From the NCBI RefSeq assembly GCF_000237925.1, contig NC_031495.1, forward strand, positions 34,852,062-34,916,061: DNA of 64,000 bases. Reading direction: 5' to 3'. Numbering within the stretch: the stretch's first letter is position 1; every line of letters starts with the position of its first letter. Shown piece by piece: positions 10,530 through 25,439 of the stretch. The translations under genes and the position numbers were made by a program. The notes under the pieces were generated by a model. It worked only from the letters and a program-made list of their open reading frames with translations, made no database searches and was not told the origin of the DNA. The DNA is from Schistosoma mansoni (taxonomy: Eukaryota; Platyhelminthes; Trematoda; Strigeidida; Schistosomatidae).

Positions 10530-11320
10530 ATTTTAACACGTCGAGTGAAAAGATCTGTTGAAAGGACGTTTCACGCCTCCAAGTTACATATAATTTTCTC
10601 AAGTAAACCAGAACTTACACAACAAATCAAGGATCGGTTACCGATGACGGGCTACATCATGTGTGTATACCAATTCAACTGCTTCAGTGTAACTAGTTAC
10701 ATAGACCGTACTCAGAGGGTTTTATCCTTGCGTGTTCGTGAACATGTACCAGTGTGGTTTGGAAAAAGAGTTACTAAATCGATCAACAGTACTATTCTTT
10801 CTCACTTGATAGATAGTGAAGATTATATAAAAATAGAGGAAGCTTTCTCTGTTTTATATCAAGTTCCAAAAATCTACCTCAAGGAGATAGATTACGGTTA
10901 CTCTACGTAGCCGAAGCCATCTGGGTCAATTCCAGAAAACCGAACTTATGTATCCAGAAGAGGTATATCCAGCCTCTATGTTTACCTTAACTGGCCCACC
11001 TGCTACCTAAACTGAATATTACTAACCTCTTACCCCCTTCTCCCTATTTTTTTATCACGTCTATCTTAATCTTCACATCCATCTTTCCCAATTCACAAGA
11101 ACGTTTTCTTCATCTTAATTACCTTGATAACACCCCTCTTATTACATATTATATTCATGCAACGATATTATTATTATTACTGTTACTATGACTATTATCA
11201 TTATTACCTCAATTAACGAGATGAAATTGTAAAATATCATAATAATGATGAACCTATAACTGAGAACCTGATGATGAAGTTACTGAAAACAATTGTTCGC
11301 TTAAATATTCTTCATTTCTT
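10530..11320 (+). mobile_element. Penelope-like element, 3' part with GIY-YIG domain
   Basis: A 121-codon frame (10545-10910) encodes a Penelope-type C-terminal endonuclease region. CVYQFNCFSVTSYIDRTQR matches the GIY-YIG module order, followed by RVREHVPVWFGKR and KSINSTILSHLIDS. The 3' flank ends in a tail motif (GAACCTGATGATGAAG, then ACAATTGTTCGCTTAAATA) at 11249-11312. That tail recurs near 27.1, 31.7 and 49.4 kb, and on minus at 34.85 kb below another Penelope fragment. The element is truncated and probably non-functional. Confidence 0.75.
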
Positions 11321-12489
11321 TATTGATTGATTAGCTTATAAAATTGTCTTCCGAGTTTTATGTCTTGACTCATTAACTGTTCTTATATCTTCCATTAACG
11401 GTGACTGGAGTGTTACGTAACTGCACGTTATGACCATGTTCAGTGTAACTCAACTCGAGACGAACTAGATAAAAAACACAAATGTAGTAAATGTTAATGA
11501 CTGAGATGAAACTGTTACTGGACTTTACATTTCCATAAACAAAACTTACCATAAAATGAATGGAACAATGAAAGAAACTGATGAATATGATATACATAGT
11601 AAATATGAAAACGATAGGGTTAACCTCAAACATATATTGGGCCGCCATTGTCTTGTATCATAAGTACACAATCACATAAATCCTAAAACTTAAATAATAT
11701 AGAATACTGTGAAATATTTAGCTGATATTCTCGACACCTTGATTGCTAGTTCGTGGAACTAAAGAATTTTGCAGAAGCTATTAATCAGTTTAGCATGCTT
11801 AGTGGTCATTGTTAGCGAGCTCACGGTTACTGTTTGTAAACAGAGAAATTTATAGTAGAATTTCTCAGCTATATACAACTTCGCCTTAATATGGGATTGA
11901 TTTTAGGATTTCTAGGACTCACAATGAGTACAGTACATTCAAACTATTGAGTCGAAATGAGACTAAGCATTCTTATGTTATCACTGTTCGTTTATATTTA
12001 GGACTGATGTAATCGGAAAAATTAATGAAAGGAATTAGTAATAAAGTTATTTTATCTTTATACGGAAATCCTTCAATAGCTGTCAAATTTACACAAGATC
12101 TTATTGATTACATTCAAACCTCATAAGATGAAACGTTATTTAATCACTGAGATAGAGTTCAAAGGCTTATATTTTTAACTTGATTTAACTTTTTATCAAG
12201 TTTGACCAACTTTCGGTATCATTAGTTCATTTATATTTCGTAAATAGATAGAACTCTTTTACAAGAGTGAAGATATCCACATCCCGTTAATTCTAAACCA
12301 AAATAAATCAATTCGTCAAGCATGTCAGGATTGGAACAGTTTGTCATTAATTAAATTGAATGATCACGAAGTTATTTGGAAAGTGATTGAAGTTGAGTTA
12401 TAGCACTAGACACTAGTCAATTAAATTTAGATTATTCAATCCAAAGATAAACGTTCAGTTGCTTAAAAGTGACTGATTCGATAATAATT
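11321..12489. other. AT-rich intergenic DNA, nothing recognised
   Basis: The 91-codon minus-strand frame at 11373-11648 has no recognisable domain. No other feature was found. Confidence 0.4.
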
Positions 12490-12790
12490 CCTAAAATTTT
12501 ACTGAGAAGCCCTGAACAGTGGAGTTCAGAGTGAGACAATTATCACTAAAGTCAATGAATGACCTCCACCAAATATTATGAATCACGTGGAATTGAAAGT
12601 GTGAACCAATGTATTCCAATTTATTGGTTTAAGGCACCCAACCCAAGGTCCGATAGCTACATATTCTATCCATGACAGAATCGTATTGTGAACCACTGAG
12701 GAATCCCATACATGGACGAAACAACTCTCCTATGTCGCTAATTCTCTATTAGATTGCTACACAAAGACAGTTAGTAAAGAAAACTTGCCC
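12490..12790 (+). mobile_element. SINE family B, ancient copy
   Basis: Weak but colinear similarity to family B: CAGTGGAGTTCAGAGTGAGAC, then a decayed tRNA-like part, then AACCACTGAGGAATCCCATAC followed by GGACGAAACAACTCTCC, matching the hammerhead segment order. Age is inferred from the high divergence. Confidence 0.5.
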
Positions 12791-13429
12791 TTCAATTGAT
12801 TCGTTAGTTTTCGGTAAACTGTCAGACTTGTGACTCGCTGACCACTGGCTTACGCCACACTATCGCACAAATTTTCTTTCATCATATACTATCTTGATTC
12901 AAAAACATTTGGAATCGGTTCTCTATTTTTTGATCATTTTAGGCTTTCTATTTTAGTTAGACTTATCTATTATTTCTCATATCCATATGTATTCCTTTGT
13001 TGATTGAAACACCCATAGTTGGCATATGTTAGAATAAACCTAGTGACTAATACACTGAATCAATTTTGCTCTCATTATGAATAGTTTTTTGACTTTCACA
13101 CACACATTAAAATAAACATTAATATAAATATATGAAGTTTTCCGTTTACATATTTGAAAACATTTTTGTTGTTTTTAAAAAGTTGTATGTGAAAAGACAA
13201 AATTAACCATCTGTGTTTATAAAGTTTAATTTCATATCACGAAGTCATTAGAGAGTAGAGATTATCTTCGTCTTCTTATAACAATATTGAATATTCAACA
13301 TGTTTGTGGTCAGTGGTAATACAACATGAAAATCGGTCATAAACAAGGAATACTGAACACATATTTCGTTTTACTACAAAACTATTAAACAGTCCAAAAT
13401 CGAGAAATGTTTCACGAAATATACATGAC
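12791..13429. other. AT-rich intergenic DNA, nothing recognised
   Basis: No supportable feature. Confidence 0.4.
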
Positions 13430-13606
13430 TTACTTACTTACTTACGCCTGTTACCCCTCGTAGAGGAGCATAGGCCGCACACCAGCATTCTCCATCCAAC
13501 TCTGTCCTGGGCAATTCTTTCCAGTTCTTTCCAGTTGTTATTCATTCTTTTCATATCTAATTTTATTTTCCGGCGTAAAATGTTCTTTGGCTTTCCTCAA
13601 TATACA
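13430..13606 (-). mobile_element. RTE-like LINE, 3'-end fragment
   Basis: Homologous to the 3' end of the larger LINE copy at 15417-16175: GTTACCCCTCGTAGAGGAGC, then GGAGCATAGGCCGC and CCAGCATTCTCC. In minus orientation it corresponds to the C-terminus of the reverse transcriptase protein ([12 protein letters not shown]) and the 3' UTR with TAAGTAAGTAAG. Truncated at 5'. Confidence 0.75.
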
Positions 13607-15416
13607 TGACAGTGAGCAATAAATAATTCAGCCAACTAGTTCAAATCGAACAATCCATTCATTTATCTTCTTGTTTGATTGTTAAAAACAACTCGCTCAT
13701 TTTATGATTGACTGACTTTATAGGCCACGGTTTTCTACTAGAAGTTCAGGTAAACCAACTGAAAACTAGTTAATCAATATGCGCCCTTATATAGCAAAAT
13801 AGTAACTCTACTTAGAGATTTTGAACAATTTGTGGGTAGTTATTCATTATGAGCTGACATCAGATTGAGAGGTATTTGTTAGATCATAGTAGATATTTGG
13901 GAAAGGTGAAAATCCTAGAATCATCCAACGGGCAATTATCATACCTATCTTTACTCTGTAAATATTAAATAACTTAATTATGATTTCTCTAGATTGTCCT
14001 TATTATAGAATTTCATTTAACTTGTTTACTATCAATGTGTTTTACTGTTCCAGAATTATCGTTACTCGGTCATTCATCTATTACTCTGTTTTATATCACA
14101 ACTTAGTTATACATTGGCGATTCTTGTTTGTAGTGCATTGTGATCATGTAATTAATACACATAATTCTATTAGTTTTCTAGTCGAAATGAAAATACAGTA
14201 CTTGTCTTTTGAATAGTTGTTAGGATACGAAAGAGCTTATTTGAGGAATAGGACTTAAGACATCACAGTGTTTATTCTCAGTCACTCTGTCATTAGTGAA
14301 AGAGGTCGTTGAACAAATAGGCGTTAGACGGACTGATTATAATCGGACTCCATAATCAAGTGACCCTACTATGCAGATAAATATAACAGTATTAGTTTCC
14401 AACATAAACCACTTTATGAAATACTCAATTTCACGATAGTATGTTTGAGAACAATGATTGATTGGATGATAGTTTACATTACAAAATGAATCCATTTAGA
14501 CATATTGAAGACTGAAAAGTGACTACCCACTCCTAATGAGGTCCAAACTTTCAGATTCAACCATTGGTGAGTAGTGTTAAACTATGATGAAACAGCTATA
14601 CGGTTCACATAGATTTTAACGGTCTCTGATGTAGACAATCTTTAATGTATATATCTATAAAACTGATTTTCATAGTAAAATTGATTATGTAATCCAATTG
14701 TACTGACACAATTTGTAACTACGTATATGTTTGATCAATAACAAACAAATAAATATTTTAACTCTTTTTTTTCAAAAAAAAACATTTCGTAATCAGATCA
14801 ATTTTCTTTAATCGAGCTATGTGAATCAATATATTTGAAAAATAATAGTATTGATTTTAATTTATGGATAGAAACATAGATTATTTTTGCGCGACCACTG
14901 AAAGAGATGAAGACATACATGTTAATGTACAAATACCAATCTATACATAATTATGTAGCCAACTTGTTTGTATTGTGTATGAGAATTCACTCTGTCAAGT
15001 ATTCGATAATAGTTTGAAATTTTCAAGTATAATGTTATAGAAATTTAAATTGTATAAAATACTTTTATGTCTGTAATGTAAATAAAGCCAACTCAATAAT
15101 TTTGAGCGAGTATTGATTTTACTAGGCTCACATATTTAATCAAAGATTATGATTTGATCAGTAAATAATTGTACTAGTGACAAAATAGAACAATATCATA
15201 TGGAATAATTCTATCCAGTTAGTATGTTGCCAAACTGTGCAATTGTTGAAATACGAATTTGTGAATACTAGTTTGAGGCTTTCGAATGTACGGTAATAGT
15301 ATAACAATAACCTAGTCGATTTGCAACTACTACTGATAAAAAAAATCATTAAATAAAACGTCGACAACACTTTAATATCTAAATCACATAATGAAATATA
15401 AATGTAATGTTAAATC
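13607..15416. other. AT-rich intergenic DNA, nothing recognised
   Basis: About 1.8 kb with only short low-complexity frames. No gene, RNA or known repeat could be supported. Confidence 0.4.
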
Positions 15417-16175
15417 ACATACTTACTTACTGACTTACTCCTGTTACTCCCAATGGAGCATAGGCCGCTGACCAGCATTCTCCAGCCCACTCTATCCCGG
15501 GCTTTCCTTTCTAATTCTACCCAGTTTTTGCTCATTCTTCTCATGTCTGTCTCCATTTCTCGGCGTAATGTGGTCTTTGGTCTTCCTCTTCTCCTTTGGC
15601 CTTCAGGATTCCATGTGAGGGCTTGCCTTGTGACGTAGTTGGGTGACTTCCTCAAAGTGTGCCCAATCCAATTCCAGCGCTTCTTCCTGATTTCTTCCTC
15701 TGCTGGAATCTGGTTTGTTGTCTCCCACAGTAACTTGTTGCTGATAGTGTCTGGCCAACGGATCCGAAGTATCTTGCGTAGACAGCTGTTAATAAACACT
15801 TGTATCTTCTGGATAATGGCTTTCGTAGTTCTCCACGTCTCCGCCCCATACAGTAGAACTATCTTGACATTTGTATTGAAAATTCTGATCTTGGTGATGA
15901 TTGACAATTGTTTTGAGTTCCAGATGTTCTTCAGTTGTAAATATGCTTCTCTTGCTTTGCCGATCCGCGCCCTCACATCTGCATCAGACCCACCGTGTTC
16001 ATCAATGATGCTGCCCAGATATGTGAAGGTTTCCACATCCTCAAAAGCTTCTCCGTCGAGTGTAATTCGATTGGTGCATGTTGTATTGTATCGGAGAGTC
16101 ATGCTTTTCCCTTTGTTTATATTGAGACCTACTACTGCCGAGGCTGCAAATCATATACTGTTGATTTGTATCTAG
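15417..16175 (-). mobile_element. RTE-like (SR2-like) LINE, 3' end with RT C-terminal region
   Basis: A 230-codon minus-strand frame (15410-16102) encodes the C-terminal region of a LINE reverse transcriptase. Landmarks in order are [95 protein letters not shown] basic sequence and [12 protein letters not shown]. These are typical of schistosome RTE-clade elements. Similarity continues upstream of the frame to about 16175 in another frame, so the copy is 5' truncated and slightly decayed. The 3' end has TAAGTCAGTAAGTAAG-like repeats. Assignment to SR2 specifically is from memory of the family. Confidence 0.85.
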
Positions 16176-16884
16176 ATGGGAAACGGTTTGGATCCTAGTT
16201 TAAATGAACTCTACTTGAATTTCAGCATACATAGCAAATGTAACAATGTACACAAATAGCATTTATGTATGATATTACTCACTTCTAATAAGAATTGGAA
16301 ATTAATTCTTTGTCAATCTAAGTAGTAAAACTGTCACCAGATTCAGTAATTGACGTTGATTACTGTATTCATTAATTGGTGGTTAGTTGATAGAAATTGC
16401 TGAATATCAAATTCCGAGTTCTTGTAATCTATAAATTAGTATCTTAGTATATCTTATTTATGTTTTGAATGATTAACTGGAAATACTGAAATTCAACAGT
16501 ATCTTAACTTTCCTGTATAGTTAGAAGGTAATATATGAAAAGTTATTGAACTATTTTCCTGGTATCCTTAGTCTTTTATCAACAACTACAGTCTGTATAC
16601 GTTCTAGATTGACGTCAGCGTAGAAAGTACCATATTTTGTTTTGTGTTTTTGATGAAAAGAAAGAGAAGCAATTTGTGTGGAATTTATAGAAAATCAAAA
16701 TTAATAAAAACCAATCTATGTTCACTTTTATATGATTAACAATTGTGAATATTTTTAGCCTTAAATTTCAACGTACATCAAATAAATGGATTAAGAATCG
16801 CCCATTTGCAAACGTAAACTGTAGAGTTTCATTAAAGTCATGAACTGAACAATGTTAGACTACCGCTGCAAATATGAAAGCATT
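16176..16884. other. AT-rich intergenic DNA, nothing recognised
   Basis: No supportable feature. Confidence 0.4.
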
Positions 16885-17140
16885 GAACAGCCGTTCATTC
16901 CTAGTATGGGGCTCCTCAATCCTGCACATAAGAATTGAACCCAAAACCTTCGGCCTTACACGCGAACAATTAACCTTTGAACCACTGTGCCGGCATCCAA
17001 CAGTTTTAATGTCTAACTTCAATCAATCCGCGATATTGCATAACCATTTCCTATTGTCTTCTGTGGGTAATTGCCTCACACCTAATACAGTTGAACTTCA
17101 CTGGTCACGGTTTCTCACTAGAACTGCAAGAATATCTCAA
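16885..17140 (-). mobile_element. SINE family B, diverged minus-strand copy
   Basis: Minus-strand copy: remnant hammerhead stem II side (TCCTAGTATGGGGCTCCTC on +), tRNA-like head with B-box complement GAATTGAACCC and GCCGGCATCCAACAG, then the 5' arm (CAGTTGAACTTCACTGGTCA). It belongs to the same diverged subgroup as the copies at 36.6-37.1 kb, sharing CCTTCGG in the head. Confidence 0.65.
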
Positions 17141-19864
17141 ATTCAGTAACTAGCATGTACATAGTAATCGTCAGTAAACTGTTGATATGAGTTCATGACG
17201 ACCTTCTGTATTTAAATTGCAAAAATTTCCACCAATATCACCTCATAATTGTATGATTACTAGTGACAAGCTTCTAGGTGAATCCTTAGAAGTTCAAATG
17301 AGAAGCTGTAACCTGCATAGTTAACCATGTTGGAAATGAGAGTTACTCATTGACACCACCGAATTGACTGTAGTCAAAATTTAGATTATTTTTTTACTTA
17401 AATCTCTTAATGGTATGTTACTCTCTGTATGAGTTACAGGTTATAAGTTAGGTCCTGTAGGGTGTTTCAACTTCATACTGATATTTAATTCTTAATTAGA
17501 ACGAAATATACTCTTAGTGCTTCCCACTTTTCATTTGGTCATTTAAAAGGACTATTTGCATTCAGTAAGTGATTTTGTAAAATATTTTTTTCAATGACCA
17601 ATGTTGTATTTAAATTAGATTTCTAAAACTGATACAAACAGTGACAGTACATAATTACTTGCTGTTTTTATATATTCATTAATAATTTATTGTCTATTAT
17701 GTAGCTGATAGACATTTACTCCCTTATCTGAATATCTTTTTTAAAAAATGTTCTACAACAGTATTCAGTCAATAAGTAAACAGTTCCATCTTTTAATATC
17801 GATCCCGTTAGATTTGGGAACTTCATTTTGTAGGTAAATTATACCCACACACAACTAGTCATCTGATTAGGTTTTACTTCAGAATGTTACTAAACTGATT
17901 GTTACGCTACAACAATGTTTTATGATACGGAACGGAGATACTTCATCCCGATCAATGCGTTAAAAAAATTTGTAGACGAATGTTTTTTTATCTGAGCTAA
18001 TTATAGATAGTAACTAGAAATCGATATTCCTTTTTCAGACAACAAACACAAGTACTCACTAATTTTTTTAGAAAGTTGTTACTAATACTAGCAAGAAAAC
18101 TGTACTACTTATTAACGTTTATAAAAGGTAAGGATTTTAGTTTTCATCAAAGAAATTATACAATCTACTTTTATTGCAGTCTAATTTTAAAAAAGCTAGA
18201 TTTATGGTTGGAATATATACATATGGAGAGAGAGAGTTTCTAGCCCTTTTTTTTATACCGGTTGCATATCTCTCTCGCCATCATATTTCCCTTAGCTTTC
18301 CTCCAACTTTGATCAACCCCAGTCGACACTAAAGTATTTGAAGTAAGAGGATTATTTATGGGTTATGAGATATAAATATGAAATCAATATATGAAATTCG
18401 ACCTTAAATATCTGTACTTTTATTATCTAGACAGATATCACTCGTTGTTAGTGCTGTTTCAATTCGATGATTATGCTTTTTTACAAGTCATATTGACATG
18501 AATTTTAAAAATCACAACAGGAATTAGACCGAAAATACATGATTAATTATTTGTTCTAGACATGGGACATAATGTAAAATTATGAATTATCTGGATGTAA
18601 TTAAGCTAAGTACACACAAGATATTGTAGTTTCTTTTTATTACTTTTGTTCAAAAAGTTAGGTATTTTAGTAATTTTGTCCACACACACACACACATGGA
18701 CATTTATATTTTAAATAATGATGAATAAATGTCTTTGGAATGTCGTCAACTACCAAACATTTTGTCCAGTTGGCCGGTCAGAATGAGTGCATGACAGATA
18801 GACTAACAACGTAGATGTTAGTCGGCTAACCAATAAAGTGAAAATGAATACTATTCAAATATAATTTGATTGTAAGATGGTGTATTTACGTGATAAGGAG
18901 GAGATAAATTTTCTAATTGAAAGTACTATCATTCCTGTGATATCTGTCATTCAATTATTTTTCACGTTTAATGACTACAGCTAAATATTTTCCATCGAAC
19001 TTCTTATGATCCAGTTTACCGGACTGAAGTGATCAGACTTCAAATATCTATGAAAATTTTGGTATGGTTTCTTGATATTCTTGTCATTCCCAGTTATTTT
19101 GGTGTTCACCGAGTTTTGACAAGAAAATCCAACAATCATATTGGTGGTGTTCATGTTGGTAATAACACAAAACGTGATTGATAATATCAATAGTCAATTG
19201 TAACTCAAAAATTGATCAAAATATACCGACAGTTCTGTTGCATGACTATTAATTATGATCAATGGTATCACCTCGAAAGTGTAAACTAATTCTTATCATG
19301 GGATAAAAATCCATTGTTATATTGTTAAAATTTGTAGATAATCACCCTATAGACCGCTCACAACAAAACTGGTAACTTAATAGTTTGATTAAACTTCAAT
19401 CTTGAATGAATCAATCAACTGAACTCTACCTATTAGATTGTCAATAAAAGTATTAACCTAAAATATTGGGTTTCAAAATGTCATGTAAACATAGTGAGAA
19501 CTCTCATCAACTATTTATTTAGATCATTCTTGTATGAATAAATTAGTTAGATTATATTATTAATAATCAACTGTAAATATACGTTTTAGATTCACTAGTA
19601 TGAATTTGAAATTGTAATGAAGATTAGACTTTTTGTCTATTCTAATCAAGATCTTTTGATCATGAAACTAAACCTCCGCCTTCGTGACAGCCAACCGCTT
19701 GTTAAACATTATAACATGGTGTGACTTATGTCATCACATGTGGGTAACTATAATCATCAGTTCAATTGTGAAACGTCCAAAGACTGAACAGATGAAGCAT
19801 AAAGATTGTCAGAGAACCTTTAGGAACCTGATACTCCAGTAATATATCAGTCGATGGACACATT
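17141..19864. other. AT-rich intergenic DNA with minor repeats
   Basis: Mostly featureless AT-rich sequence. A faint family B 5' arm (GAGAAGCTGTAACCTGCATA, then GAGAGTTACTCATTGACACC) is seen near 17305-17360, and a short (CA)n run at about 18683-18697. No gene is supported. Confidence 0.4.
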
Positions 19865-20215
19865 AAGGTAAACTTGCTTACGTCCGTTGCTCCTCATGGA
19901 GCATAGGTAGCCCACCAGGATTCTCTCATAACCTCTGTCTTGGCCTCTCCTTTGCAGTTGTTTCCGATTGTTGTTCATTCATTTGATGTCTGATTTTTAT
20001 TCTCGATGCAATGTGTTCCTTGGTCTTCTTCTTTCCCTTTTTCCTTCAGGATTCCAAGTTACAACTTGTCTCGCAATGTAGCATGATGATTTCTTCAACG
20101 TATGCCTCATCCATCTCCAGCATTTCTAGCTAACTTCCTCTTCAGCTGGAAGTTCGTTTGCTCTCTGACACAGTAGCCCTTCTAGGGTTTCTGACGGTCC
20201 AAATCCCGGATAAAG
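19865..20215 (-). mobile_element. RTE-like LINE, decayed 3' end
   Basis: Colinear with the copy at 15417-16175: GGAGCATAGG, then AATGTGTTCCTTGGTCTTCT, CAGGATTCCAAGTTACAACT and ATCCATCTCCAGC on +. It covers the RT C-terminus and 3' end in minus orientation. More diverged than the 15.4-kb copy, hence older. Confidence 0.75.
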
Positions 20216-20567
20216 GAAGAGGGTTAGGCATGGGGTGAACATCATCCCGTAGATAACACCCTTGCTAAAAAAACAACAGTCGAACTTACTGATAAGCATG
20301 CTAATAAACTAACTGTATTTTTCATTAGATTAAGTATGACAAACGATGTTTAATTATACTTTTTCGATTGTTTCTTTTCATATTCATTGATTGCCTAAAT
20401 GTAACACTATTCTCCTTTCTTTGATGTGTTCAATGTTATGCAAAATCATAGAAATAACCTAATTGTGTGAAGAATAATATTTTTTCAGTGAAATATTCAC
20501 TCCGTTTTAATTTATTATTCCGATTATATAGGGGGCATCCTTTTTTAAAATGTTATTGATTATTTTA

Positions 20568-20958
20568 ATAGTTGAGATCATGAGTCGATTGAAGCTAGAG
20601 CACCATGGAAAACCTTGAAGTACTGAACGGCCGTTTCGTCCTATCGTAGGACTTCTCAGAAGTGCCCATCCACAATTCCACCTCGCGAGATTCGGACCAA
20701 GGATCTACCAGTCTCGCGCGTGAGCGCTTAATCTCTAGACCACTGAGCCGACATCCAATGGTGTTTACGTCTAACTTCAACCAATCCCCGGAATTGAGCA
20801 ACCGTCCACCATTGTTTTCGCGCGAGACTGACAGGTCTTGGGTTCGAATCTCGCGAGATCGGATCGTGGGTGCGCACTGCTGAGGAGTCCCACAATAGGA
20901 CAAAACAGCCATCCAGTGCCTCCAGGTTTTCCATGGTGGTCTAGCTTCAATTGACTCA
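20568..20958. mobile_element. Head-to-head inverted pair of SINE family B
   Basis: Left arm 20568-20745 is the family B 3' half on -, and right arm 20815-20958 is the same half on +. They are separated by about 70 bp of 5' arm sequence (CATCCAATGGTGTTTACGTC). Each arm has a hammerhead. The left (20620-20666, -) has CTGAGAAG (G8 to A). The right (20874-20920, +) has intact CTGAGGAG but ACAAAA in place of CGAAA (G12 to A). The ends share TTGAGATCATGAGTCGATTG and its complement. Transcripts across the locus would fold into a long imperfect hairpin. Confidence 0.8.
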
Positions 20959-22018
20959 TTCAACCATGAAATTTACTTTAGATTAGAGGTAATATAGTAC
21001 TTCGCATCTTATTAATTTGCGTCCTACATTTGTCTGGGCTTTTCTTCAGAGAGATTTCTAACAGAAATGAGAATTCCCAAAACAGAGATTAGATCCTAAA
21101 ATTTTGTAGAGACTAATAACACCTGCATCCATAAAATTATTTAGTACATACTGATTGTTAAATTGAGACATAAACTGAGAAATATGACCACCAGCTAGAA
21201 ATTCTGTTTTCTAACAATTACCTGACACCACTAAACTTTCCGCTGCATGTTTGTTAGATTCATAGGTCTCTGCTTCTCTCTAGTAGTTTGTACATTGTTA
21301 CAACTTCAACACCGAAATTTTATTGAAGCAAACTTACCAATCTTCATAAGACAACTGTGCCCAACGGTTAACATATTCAACTAGTTGTACATACACTACA
21401 TGACGTTCACAACAACCATATTCCCTCAGGTTTTCATTACTTTACTCTGAGTTCTAAGATACTTACAAAGCAATTACTTTCCTATCTTATGTTAGCAGTC
21501 ACAACCAATAACGAGAACTACCTTCAAGATTAGCTACAAACCCAACCTTACTCAGACAGAAATGCAACATACTCAATCCTGATTTATATAAACCCTATAG
21601 TTGACCACATGTTGAATACGAAGTGTAGTCGACCGTGATATGTATTTTTCTCATTGAAGTATATTCATTCACTGCAGCCATCGACATGTAGTTTTCCAAC
21701 GCACATTCATCAATAATTGAGGCTGAAACCCAAGCAGATACTCGTATCGCGTTATCTAGCTCCTGAGAATCACTTCACATAATCCCAAAAGATGTTACCG
21801 AGATAAATTATACATATTCCTACCACAACTTTGCAAAAGGTCGTTAAAATTACGACATAAATTCTCCCATCAGTATGGTAAAGAAAAACTAGAATCTAGT
21901 TTAATATTTCAATTGATTTTTAGTTGGCTTATTTAGACGTTAGACAACTGGTCGATACAACAAAGGCAGTAAAAAAAACGATAAGTTTGGGATTTTATGT
22001 ATAGGTTATACAAATCAA
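20959..22018. other. Intergenic DNA 3' of light chain gene 2
   Basis: No supportable coding frame. It presumably includes the 3' UTR of the minus-strand light chain gene, but no canonical poly(A) signal was confirmed. Confidence 0.4.
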
Positions 22019-23830
<1,812 letters not shown>

Positions 23831-25439
23831 TTTAATCGAGACAAACTAGATTATTGTCAACCAAGTAACGAATTTATGCATGAAAAGTTATGACTAGAAA
23901 TCATTCCTTTAAACGTTTATATATTTATTCACATAAATGTATTAATTAATTAACCAATCAGATATGAGTTAGGCAAATGGTCACAGTAGCTTAGATTCAC
24001 ACCATGCCTAATCGTGTTGTCGATTGAACTAGAACCACCATAATCTAGCATTGCTCTTTGATTGGTTTACTAGGTCAGTTTTTTTCAAAAATATTGTTGC
24101 GCCTACGTCTATGCTCAAGACAGGTTTTATACAGTCGATTCGATTAAAAGTATGGACAAAGGTAGACACTGATACTACTACAAATTAATTCTTCCATCCT
24201 TCGTCAGCGAAATTGATCCATGTTGTCAATGCTTACTCTAAAAGTAATTAAACAGTTGTTTTTTTAAACAAATGTTATTCATTGTTAACATCTCACCAAC
24301 GTTATTATGCTGATTAGAAGCAAGGCTATGATATTTTTCCTATCGATAACATCTTAGTCCACGAGGATAAGATTTAAACATATAAAACACTGTCTTTAGC
24401 ACACTTTAAAAGTGGCTTTCAAGATATTGTTTTACAAGAAACATTCGTTATATGTGCAGGTGTACTAACTCTTTTTCTTCCTTTAGATTATAAGCTTCTA
24501 AATTCCCCATAACTTTTTTTTCTATTGCTTCACTAATTTGTATTTTCTCGGATTGTTTTGTGGTTGCCGAATCTTTTCGATTACCATTAATACTGCTATT
24601 ACCTCTATTACTCTTGAACTTGCCCTGACAATTCCATCTCATTGTTCTAATGAGACATGGTAATTTGAACAAATTTACATATGTTCCATGTTCTACGTTG
24701 GGTTTGGCTGACTGATCGAGTAATTAGTTAATCGTTACACTGCAAACAGCCCGATTCAAGATGAGAAAGTACTTAGGGTGTAGATTTAACTATTTGAAGG
24801 AGAAAAACTGACGAAACCCATATCGAACATTCTGTGGTCAAATACTTTATTTTCTCAACAAATCATTTGAAACAAGTGTGGCTTATGTAATGTTCTAATG
24901 ACACTTAATCATAATGTATCAACGAACCATAGATAAAATAGTGTAAGACTTTCGGAGAACGTTTCTAGAATGTCTCATACCTACATTTTGCTTTGATTAA
25001 TACTTGCCAAATGGGTTTATTTAAATTCTTATTGGAGGCCGGAGCGTGCTTTACTCAATCGTTCAATCGGAACCATCACTACTGAACCATTCAGTCCTTA
25101 GTTGAAACATAGGATTGGATTGATTGCATTTATCTGCTACTGTGTAGTGTAATCACTGTAATTTTTTTTCGTTCTTAATACTAACTGTATCATATAGATC
25201 AGATTTTCAATTGAACAACTTAGCTAAGAAGTTCTAGAAGAACTGCAACAAATCACCCTTCTAAATGCTCTAGTGTGTACACATGAAAAGGGTATACGAA
25301 GAAAGAATTTATCAAAAACAATCACACCTTGACACATAACAGAGACGTTTATCAATGAAATGTGTTAACCACTACATTTATCAGTGTATGAATAAAGTCT
25401 TTATCAAGTTGATAGAATTAAACAGTACGTAACAGAAAT
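23831..25439. other. Upstream region of light chain gene 2
   Basis: Contains a 75-codon minus-strand frame (24448-24672) with a charged C-terminal part (EAIEKKVMGNLEAYNLKEEK). It could be an isolated exon because a GTACAC donor-like site follows its EEKEL codons, but no family is recognised and it may be chance. Nothing else is supported. Confidence 0.3.

Noticed and set aside
15453-16198. Three + strand open frames of 61-178 codons
   Set aside because: They are antisense to the LINE reverse-transcriptase C-terminus on minus, whose protein motifs are clear.
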